DNA of 20,253 nt from BM520 sp964474455 (GTDB taxonomy: Bacteria; Bacteroidota; Bacteroidia; Bacteroidales; BM520): NCBI GenBank assembly GCA_964474455.1, contig CAYYSU010000046.1, positions 1 through 20,253 on the forward strand, given 5' to 3'. Under the pieces are notes generated by a model, which saw only the letters and a program-made list of their open reading frames with translations, was not told the DNA's origin and did not search any database. Both the position numbers and the translations under genes were made by a program. How positions within the stretch are numbered: position 1 is the first letter of the stretch; every line of letters starts with the position of its first letter. Below, piece after piece: positions 15,043 through 20,253 of the stretch.

Positions 15043-16583
15043 TACCCTTTGTAATTATTGATAAAGTCCTTCCATTCTTTTAATTGTTCCTGCTTCATAA
15101 CACGAGGAAATTTGTGCTGGCCTCCAGTTTTACCTTTTGCTTCCATCCAGTTGTAGAATGCTGCGGTAGGAAGTATGTTAATGTTGATATCTTTTATGGC
15201 CGCCAGACGCTCTGTCTTATAGTCATCATTGAGGGCTTTAAGGTTTTTATCGAGTTGGTGTTTAACAACTTCCGGGTCGATATTTTTGTCGGTACCGATA
15301 TACCACTCATGTGCAAACATGGTATCATGTTTTACTCCTGCAACGGTGAATTCACGTATCTCCAGGTCGAGTTGTTCTTCCAGCAGTTGAACAGCCATAT
15401 TCATATTTTCCTGGCTGAGGTGTTCTCCACAAAGGTTTAGGAAATGTTTCGTTCGACCGGTAATCTGTATCTCACAACGTTCTTTATCGGTAAATTTAAC
15501 TGTATCTCCGATGAGATACCTCCAGGCTCCGGAGCAAGTGCTCAGAAGTAGTCCGTACACTTTACCTTCTTCTACTTCATGTAGAGGGATGCTAACAGGA
15601 TTTTGCTTTACATTACCATCTTTATCGAAGTTATCGTTGTTAAAGGGTACAAATTCCAAAAAAAGACCATAGTCAGCGATAAGCTGCATGGATTCAACGT
15701 TAGGGCGGGTTTGCAGAGCAATAAATCCTTCCGAGGCCAGGTAAGTCTCCATATATATCAATGGATGATCGAGGAGTTTTTCGAATCCGGTTTTATATGG
15801 CTGGAAGGCTACTCCGCCATGCACAAAGATGGAGAGGTGCGGCCAAATATCATGTATTGTATTAAGGTCGTAATGATCGATGATTCGTTCCAAAAGAATT
15901 TGTAGCCATGCAGGGACACCCACGATGGCGCCGATATCCCAGTCTTTTGCTTTACGTACTATCTCATCGAGTTTTTTATTCCAGTCTTTTTCCCGGGATA
16001 TTTTTTTTCCGGGGTAGTAGAAACGCTGGAACCAGAATGGCAGTTTACCTGTGTTGATACCAGAGAGGTCACCTTCATAATAGACTCCGTTAAAATCCAG
16101 GTGTGTACTACCTCCCAGCATCAGAGCTCCTTTGGTATAAAACTCTCTAGGCAAATCATAATGTGCCAGTGTAAGAGCTTGTCTGATACTGGTTTTTCTG
16201 ATTTGTTTTACCATATCAGAAGATACCGGAATATATTTGCTGGATGCTTCAGAAGTTCCGGAGCTGAGAGCAAAGTATTTTATTTTTCCCGGCCAACTGA
16301 TGTTAGCCTCACCATTAAGACTTTTATTCCACCATGATTTGAACATGGAGTTATAGTCAAACGCAGGAACTGTTTCCTGGTATTTTTTTATGATCTCTTG
16401 ATCATCACATCGCAGTATTTCGTCAAAATGATAAGTTTTCCCAAACTCTGTATTTTGACTTTTTTTGAGGAGTTTTCTTAACTCTTCTATCTGAATGCCG
16501 AATACGTCCTCGTACATTGGATCTCTCGATCCCCTGTTTTTTACGACATTCTTAAGTATCGATCCTATCACTGGTGCTGGCAT
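15042..16583 (-). CDS. GH3-family acyl-acid amide synthetase
   Basis: A 513-residue member of the plant GH3 (auxin-responsive) branch of the ANL adenylating superfamily, unrelated to glycoside hydrolase family 3. Plant members activate a carboxylic acid with ATP and join it to an amino acid. Three nucleotide motifs are visible: SSGTSEASSKYIPVS (107-121), YLASEG (281-286) and YLIGD (356-360). The C-terminal part holds GRTKHFLN (376-383) and QHKFPRV (489-495), resembling the mobile-lid Lys region. All expected motifs are present, so it is probably active. Bacteroidota copies are common but their substrates are uncharacterised as far as I know. It heads an operon with a LysE exporter (1-nt overlap) and a DUF308 protein, with a candidate -7 box just upstream. 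Confidence 0.9.
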   Translation of the reverse strand: MPAPVIGSILKNVVKNRGSRDPMYEDVFGIQIEELRKLLKKSQNTEFGKTYHFDEILRCDDQEIIKKYQETVPAFDYNSMFKSWWNKSLNGEANISWPGKIKYFALSSGTSEASSKYIPVSSDMVKQIRKTSIRQALTLAHYDLPREFYTKGALMLGGSTHLDFNGVYYEGDLSGINTGKLPFWFQRFYYPGKKISREKDWNKKLDEIVRKAKDWDIGAIVGVPAWLQILLERIIDHYDLNTIHDIWPHLSIFVHGGVAFQPYKTGFEKLLDHPLIYMETYLASEGFIALQTRPNVESMQLIADYGLFLEFVPFNNDNFDKDGNVKQNPVSIPLHEVEEGKVYGLLLSTCSGAWRYLIGDTVKFTDKERCEIQITGRTKHFLNLCGEHLSQENMNMAVQLLEEQLDLEIREFTVAGVKHDTMFAHEWYIGTDKNIDPEVVKHQLDKNLKALNDDYKTERLAAIKDININILPTAAFYNWMEAKGKTGGQHKFPRVMKQEQLKEWKDFINNYKG

Positions 16584-16607
16584 AGCTCGCCTAGTTTAAT
16601 ACGGGTG

Positions 16608-16615
16608 CAAAGTTA
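16608..16615 (-). promoter_or_regulatory. Candidate -7 box (TAACTTTG) for the GH3 operon
   Basis: The minus strand reads TAACTTTG, identical to the box before the peptidase pair, 24 bases before the GH3 ATG in the 113-bp gap after hemW. The -33 position lacks a clear TTG. Position and perfect match make it the best promoter candidate for the three-gene operon. Confidence 0.5.
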
Positions 16616-16653
16616 ATAATATTTTTTTTGGGTTAAGTATATGGCTTTTAATT

Positions 16654-16682
16654 CATAAAACATTTAAAATTAATGCTTTATG
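16654..16682 (-). repeat. Inverted repeat downstream of hemW
   Basis: On the minus strand CATAAAGCATT pairs with AATGTTTTATG across a seven-base loop. The 11-bp stem has one G-U pair that exists only in the minus-strand RNA. It begins 15 bases after the hemW stop, where a terminator is expected, but no U-run follows and the stem is AT-rich. It may be a weak terminator, an RNA 3'-end stabiliser or chance. Confidence 0.4.
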
Positions 16683-16696
16683 CGAAGCTGGATATA

Positions 16697-17818
16697 CTAT
16701 TCAATAAATAAGGAGGCAGCAATTCCGTCCAATTGAAACCACCCATTTATACCGACGCTAAGATAATCATCTTCATGAATCAACAAACCCTTGTTTATAA
16801 ATTGTGCCGATGAATCAGCAATACGTTTTGCTGTTTCCCTCCCAAACGCTTCTTTAATGTATTTTAGGTTACACCCTTTTGCCGTTCTGAGGCTTGTCAT
16901 TACATATTCATTGATTTTATCTTCACGGCTTAGGATCTCATATTCAAATGGTGTTATACCTTCATTTATGCTCTGCATATATTTGTTTATTGCGCAGATA
17001 TTCCATTGTCTGCTGTTCTTATTATATGAGTGTGCCGATGCTCCTATACCAAGGTAAGGTGTTTGGTTCCAGTAGGAGGAGTTATGTTGCGATTCTTTTC
17101 CTATGATGGCGAAATTCGAGACCTCATATTGGTGATATCCATGTTTTTCGGTTGCGGATTTAAGTATTTTAAAGCATGACAGCGCATGTTCGTCATCAAC
17201 ATTTTGTCTTTCGCCGTGCGAGATAAAATGGTGCAGAGCTGTTCCGGACTCTACGGTAAGGGCGTATGCTGAAAGATGTTGTGGGCGTATTTCAAGAGCT
17301 TTTTCCAGTTGTTTCGACCATCTCTTTTGCGATTGCACCGGAATACCATATATAAGATCTATGGAGATGTTATCGAATCCGGCTTTTTTTGCTTCTAAAA
17401 CTGCATTTATAGCCTGTTCGGCAGAGTGTCGCCTGTTTAACCATTTAAGATCTCTGTCATCCAACGACTGTACTCCCATACTCAGTCTGTTAATACCGAT
17501 TTCTTTTATTTTATGCAGATATTCCGGGTTAATATCATCAGGGTTTACTTCCAGTGTAATTTCTGTAACTGCAATATCATAGTTTTTATGTATTACATTT
17601 AGTATCTGCTCTATTTGTTGTGGCGACAGCAATCCCGGCGTTCCGCCACCAAAGTATATTGTTTTAACAGGTTCTGAAAGATAACTTTTTTGTAATTCTA
17701 TTTCCCGACAAATAGAATCAATGTATTGTGGTATGAGCTGTATTGCCGGTTGTGAGAAGAAATTGCAGTAGTGGCATTTCTGAGTGCAAAATGGGATATG
17801 GATATATACACCTGCCAT
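16697..17818 (-). CDS. hemW: HemW-type radical SAM haem chaperone
   Basis: A 373-residue radical SAM protein. The cluster motif is CTQKCHYC (11-18; C11, C15, C18) followed by Asn-Phe. The fourth cysteine of true oxygen-independent coproporphyrinogen oxidase (HemN, CxxxCxxCxC) is absent, and the HemW signature HNSSYW (245-250) is present. GGGTP (57-61) is the SAM-amine motif. HemW proteins bind haem and deliver it to target enzymes such as respiratory cytochromes; older annotations call them coproporphyrinogen dehydrogenase-like. The ATG lies 2 bp after the stop of the histidine kinase gene, so the two are co-transcribed and possibly coupled. An inverted repeat follows the stop. The length and motif set are normal for the family. 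Confidence 0.93.
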   Translation of the reverse strand: MAGVYIHIPFCTQKCHYCNFFSQPAIQLIPQYIDSICREIELQKSYLSEPVKTIYFGGGTPGLLSPQQIEQILNVIHKNYDIAVTEITLEVNPDDINPEYLHKIKEIGINRLSMGVQSLDDRDLKWLNRRHSAEQAINAVLEAKKAGFDNISIDLIYGIPVQSQKRWSKQLEKALEIRPQHLSAYALTVESGTALHHFISHGERQNVDDEHALSCFKILKSATEKHGYHQYEVSNFAIIGKESQHNSSYWNQTPYLGIGASAHSYNKNSRQWNICAINKYMQSINEGITPFEYEILSREDKINEYVMTSLRTAKGCNLKYIKEAFGRETAKRIADSSAQFINKGLLIHEDDYLSVGINGWFQLDGIAASLFIE

Positions 17819-17820
17819 AT

Positions 17821-19326
17821 TTATTTTTTTAGCATAATACGGAAAGTTGTTCCTTTATCAATGGAACTGCTTTTCACATATATTCTCCCGTTGTGGTATT
17901 CTTTAATAATCCTCTTGGCCAGTGTCAGTCCGAGTCCCCAACCTCTGGATTTTGATGTTACTCCTGGGTTAAAGATTGTTCTGAAGCTTGTTTTTGAGAT
18001 TCCTTTTCCGGTGTCAGAGATATCTATTATGACCTGATCTTCAGTTTCTTCCATCTCTATGGTTATCTCCCCTGCACCTCCCATGGCGTCGATAGCATTT
18101 TTACAAAGGTTTTCAATTACCCATTCAAAGAGGGGTATATTTAGAGGTATGAGTATTGTTTTCTTTTGTGGAAGGTTGATATGATAGTTCACTTTTGATG
18201 AGGTTCTTCCACGTAGATATTCAATAGCATTTTCAATGGCTGAGGAGATGTCCTCTAGCTTAAGAGTGGGCTCAGAACCTATCTTGGAGAACCTTTGCGC
18301 AATGGTTTCCAGTCTGTGAACGTCTTTATCAAGCTCACTGGCGATATCTTCATCTCCTTTTAAACGTAACAACTCGCTCCATGCCATAATACTTGAGAGC
18401 GGTGTTCCGAGCTGGTGTGCTGTCTCTTTTGCCATTCCTGCCCATACCTGGTTCTGTTCCGACCTTCGTGAAGTGCTGAAAATCAAATAACTGATCAATA
18501 TAAAGAGAGCAATAATCCCAAGCTGTATTATTGGATAAATCTGTAGCTGTGTAAGTATTAGTGAATCTTTATAGAGGATGTAATTTGTGCTGTTTTCCAG
18601 CTGCAATTCAATGGGTGTATTATACGACCGCATATCCTTTATCATTTTCATCATATACAAGGAGTCAGTGGTCATCTCATAAGGAATATTACCGTGAGCG
18701 ATAACGAGAGTCATACTGCTATCAGTAATTATTACCGGAACAGAAGCCGAGTTAATTACCGTTTCGGAGAGGAAATCCTGCACCAGTTCATCGAGATAGG
18801 TTCTTAACTCAGAATATACTTTTGATTCCTTATAATACAGGTAGTTTATAGTTCCCCCGGCATCAACTTTCACGGGTTCATAAACAGTAAATTCCTTCAA
18901 TAAACTTCCCCTAAGGTGTGATACTGTATCCACACTGAAATTAACATTTCTGATGCCCAGGATTTTATGATTTTTATCAGTTTGAACTACCGGGATTGTT
19001 TTGTTATTCTGCATGATATTGGAGTAGAAGGTGAGCTCTTCATTTGTTACTGCCTCCACAGCTCTTTTGGTTGCTTCGGCAAGCAACTCTACTCTTCTTC
19101 TTTCCTCTTCCTGAATGCGCAGGAAGAACTTCTCGGTATAGTTTACCAGTTCTGCTCTTCTGTTAATAGCGTCAGCCCATAGGGTGATATTTTTTTTTTC
19201 GTCGCGGGCAATTTTAGACACTATGGAGTTGGTATACCATATTGATCCGCTAACGATAGCTACGAAAGTGAAAAACAGGACCCACTTCCAGCGGTGCTTT
19301 TTATTATAAAAGTCGAATATACTCAT
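17821..19326 (-). CDS. Membrane sensor histidine kinase without adjacent response regulator
   Basis: A 501-residue two-component sensor. One membrane helix near the N-terminus (about 14-34) and a second at about 262-284 flank a periplasmic region of about 225 residues that I cannot assign to a known sensor domain; it starts with a charged helical stretch (about 40-92). The kinase core is complete: H-box ETAHQLGTPLSS (301-312, phosphorylated H304), N-box ENLCKNAIDAM (405-415), G1 DTGKGI (438-443) and G2 GWGLGL (462-467). It ends right after the ATPase domain and has no receiver domain. No response regulator gene is nearby in the window, so its partner must be encoded elsewhere. hemW follows 2 bp downstream. 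Confidence 0.93.
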   Translation of the reverse strand: MSIFDFYNKKHRWKWVLFFTFVAIVSGSIWYTNSIVSKIARDEKKNITLWADAINRRAELVNYTEKFFLRIQEEERRRVELLAEATKRAVEAVTNEELTFYSNIMQNNKTIPVVQTDKNHKILGIRNVNFSVDTVSHLRGSLLKEFTVYEPVKVDAGGTINYLYYKESKVYSELRTYLDELVQDFLSETVINSASVPVIITDSSMTLVIAHGNIPYEMTTDSLYMMKMIKDMRSYNTPIELQLENSTNYILYKDSLILTQLQIYPIIQLGIIALFILISYLIFSTSRRSEQNQVWAGMAKETAHQLGTPLSSIMAWSELLRLKGDEDIASELDKDVHRLETIAQRFSKIGSEPTLKLEDISSAIENAIEYLRGRTSSKVNYHINLPQKKTILIPLNIPLFEWVIENLCKNAIDAMGGAGEITIEMEETEDQVIIDISDTGKGISKTSFRTIFNPGVTSKSRGWGLGLTLAKRIIKEYHNGRIYVKSSSIDKGTTFRIMLKK

Positions 19327-19369
19327 CTACAAAGAAACGTTACATGCTGATATCTATTGTTATGCTCTC

Positions 19370-19377
19370 CAAACGTA
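19370..19377 (-). promoter_or_regulatory. Candidate -7 box (TACGTTTG) for the kinase-hemW operon
   Basis: The minus strand reads TACGTTTG, matching TAnnTTTG, 43 bases before the kinase ATG in the 124-bp divergent gap with the UPF0316 gene. No good -33 TTG is seen at the usual distance. Confidence 0.4.
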
Positions 19378-19424
19378 CAAAAAAAAGCTTGAAAAGTGCG
19401 ATTTTTCCTCTTTAGCAAGAAGGG

Positions 19425-19442
19425 TTTTGTATTTTTACAAAA
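19425..19442 (+). repeat. Small AT-rich hairpin just upstream of the UPF0316 start
   Basis: TTTTGTA (19425-19431) and TACAAAA (19436-19442) flank a four-T spacer, ending eight bases before the ATG at 19451. It may be part of the promoter (TATTTTTA differs from TAnnTTTG only in the last base) or a leader hairpin. The thermal stability would be low. Confidence 0.25.
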
Positions 19443-19450
19443 AAAATGAC

Positions 19451-20044
19451 ATGGAAGAATTTTTGCTATCACACTGGTTTACATGGGTTATACTCCCATT
19501 ATTAATATTTATTTCACGTGTACTCGACGTAAGCGTTGGAACAATGCGATTGATATTTGTCTCCAAAGGCAATAAGCACATTGCACCAATTCTGGGTTTC
19601 TTTGAAGTGATTATCTGGCTCATAGCGATCGGTCAGATTATGCAGCATTTAAACAATGTTATGTGCTACGTTGCATATGGTGGAGGTTTCGCTGCTGGAA
19701 ATTATATTGGCATATATCTGGAGGAGAAGATGAAGATCGGGACAGTGATGCTAAGGGTTTTTCCGAAAAAAGATACTACAGCATTGGCAAATACTATGCG
19801 AGATCAGGGATATGGTGTTACTACGGTGGATATTCAGGGTAAAGGAGGTAAGAATCAGATGATTTTTAGTGTTATGGCTCGCAGCAGTGTCCCCGGGGTT
19901 TTAAAAACTATTATGGAACACAATCCTAATGCATTTTACACTATTGAAGATATTCGGGGTGTTAGTGAGGGCTACTCAAGAGGTATGGCTAATAATCGAC
20001 CTTTGTTCCGCTTTTCAAATCCCTCCCGAAGAAAGGGAAAATAA
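19451..20044 (+). CDS. UPF0316-family membrane protein (DUF5698 plus DUF2179)
   Basis: A 197-residue protein. I chose the ATG at 19451; an in-frame TTG at 19427 would add eight Lys/Tyr-rich residues that lie in a small hairpin and do not look like a membrane-protein start. Three membrane helices (about 9-25, 45-63, 68-90) include the family segment RVLDVSVGTMR (23-33). A soluble C-terminal DUF2179 domain (about 98-170) follows, with FPKKDTTALANTMRDQGYGV and FYTIEDIRGV (162-171). DUF2179 domains bind small ligands or sense signals in several membrane proteins, but no function is established for UPF0316 members. The tail is Arg/Lys-rich. It stands alone and diverges from the kinase-hemW operon. 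Confidence 0.88.
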   Translation: MEEFLLSHWFTWVILPLLIFISRVLDVSVGTMRLIFVSKGNKHIAPILGFFEVIIWLIAIGQIMQHLNNVMCYVAYGGGFAAGNYIGIYLEEKMKIGTVMLRVFPKKDTTALANTMRDQGYGVTTVDIQGKGGKNQMIFSVMARSSVPGVLKTIMEHNPNAFYTIEDIRGVSEGYSRGMANNRPLFRFSNPSRRKGK

Positions 20045-20059
20045 TTTTTTTCTTTCTTA

Positions 20060-20085
20060 TAGGGTAACAAAAGCCCCTTTTTTGT
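20060..20085 (+). terminator. Weak terminator candidate after the UPF0316 gene
   Basis: AAAAG and CTTTT flank CCC (20072-20084), with an alternative GGG/CCC pairing from 20063, and six T follow. The stem is short, so this is a low-confidence call based largely on its place about 20 bases after the stop. Confidence 0.25.
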
Positions 20086-20200
20086 ATATAGCAATAGTAC
20101 CGTAATAGAGTTGAGTAACCGGGGAAAATTTCCAGGATAAAAATGTTGTGTCTGTTTCAAAATCCAACACATGGTTTTAGTGCGATGGGTTTTTCCAATT
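20086..20200. other. Non-coding stretch before the possible IS end
   Basis: No credible gene is visible on either strand in this AT-rich stretch. Only short chance open frames occur, and I see no tRNA or strong hairpin. It separates the UPF0316 gene from the possible insertion-sequence end at 20201. Confidence 0.5.
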
Positions 20201-20253
20201 GGGAGTATCCTAAAAAGTGTGTAAGTAAAAAGTTATCCTGATTTATTTTGAGC
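20201..20253 (+). mobile_element. Possible left end of an insertion sequence (IS256-like), cut by the window edge
   Basis: From 20201 the sequence GGGAGTATCCTAAAAAGTGT continues into GTAAGT. A GG-start followed by a GTGTGTAAG-type motif is reminiscent of terminal inverted repeats of IS256/mutator-type elements. The element body would lie outside the window, no transposase is visible, and no target duplication can be tested. This rests on pattern memory alone. Confidence 0.25.

Noticed and set aside
15042..16583. Reading GH3 as glycoside hydrolase family 3
   Set aside because: The sequence has adenylating-enzyme nucleotide motifs (SSGTSEASSKYIPVS, YLASEG, YLIGD) and none of the glycosidase; the shared name is a coincidence.
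16697..17818. Calling this gene oxygen-independent coproporphyrinogen III oxidase (hemN)
   Set aside because: The fourth cysteine after CxxxCxxC is missing and the HNSSYW motif is present, both pointing to HemW.
1..20253. CRISPR arrays, tRNA or rRNA genes, phage or defence modules
   Set aside because: No regularly spaced repeats, cloverleaf-like segments, rRNA-like stretches or phage or defence families were seen on either strand.

Overview
The window looks like a chromosomal stretch from a member of the Bacteroidota, most likely class Bacteroidia. It carries a GldH-type lipoprotein, a two-cysteine-cluster RicT next to holB, a long IspG with an internal insertion, and a histidine kinase with the HQLGTPLSS H-box. 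Putative promoters match the Bacteroidota -7 consensus TAnnTTTG, and no clear Shine-Dalgarno sequences precede the starts. The content is mostly housekeeping. I see no tRNA, rRNA, CRISPR array, prophage or defence locus.

Layout. (1) 1-1206 (+) is the 3' part of a polytopic membrane protein that runs in from the left edge. A short decayed duplicate of its 3' end follows (about 1209-1290). (2) 1311-7862, all on the minus strand and transcribed right to left: holB (clamp-loader delta'), ricT, gldH, a bifunctional class A penicillin-binding protein, and a GT-C-like membrane protein whose start lies 2 bp from the PBP stop. (3) 7942-12401 (+): two M24 metallopeptidases in tandem, one aminopeptidase P-like and one with prolidase-like ligand spacing, then a strong intrinsic terminator hairpin, then ispG. 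(4) 12565-13758 (+): pgk, closed by a terminator against the converging operon. (5) 13810-16583 (-): a three-gene operon of a GH3-family acyl-acid amide synthetase, a LysE-family exporter (1-nt stop/start overlap) and a DUF308 membrane protein. (6) 16697-19326 (-): a sensor histidine kinase followed 2 bp later by hemW. (7) 19451-20044 (+): a UPF0316 (DUF5698/DUF2179) membrane protein. After it comes about 200 bp without a gene, whose last 53 bases may be the left end of an insertion sequence.

How the genes fit together. The holB-to-PBP block joins DNA replication, a Ric-type Fe-S adaptor, an envelope lipoprotein and peptidoglycan synthesis. The peptidase pair would act in sequence on proline-containing peptides. 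IspG (isoprenoid precursors), Pgk (glycolysis) and HemW (haem delivery) are core metabolism. The least explained unit is GH3-LysE-DUF308, whose layout suggests an amino-acid conjugate that is made and then exported; that is inference from gene order and family membership only. The other points most worth checking are the decayed duplicate after the first gene, the hairpin that fixes the ispG start, and the nearly leaderless holB promoter.
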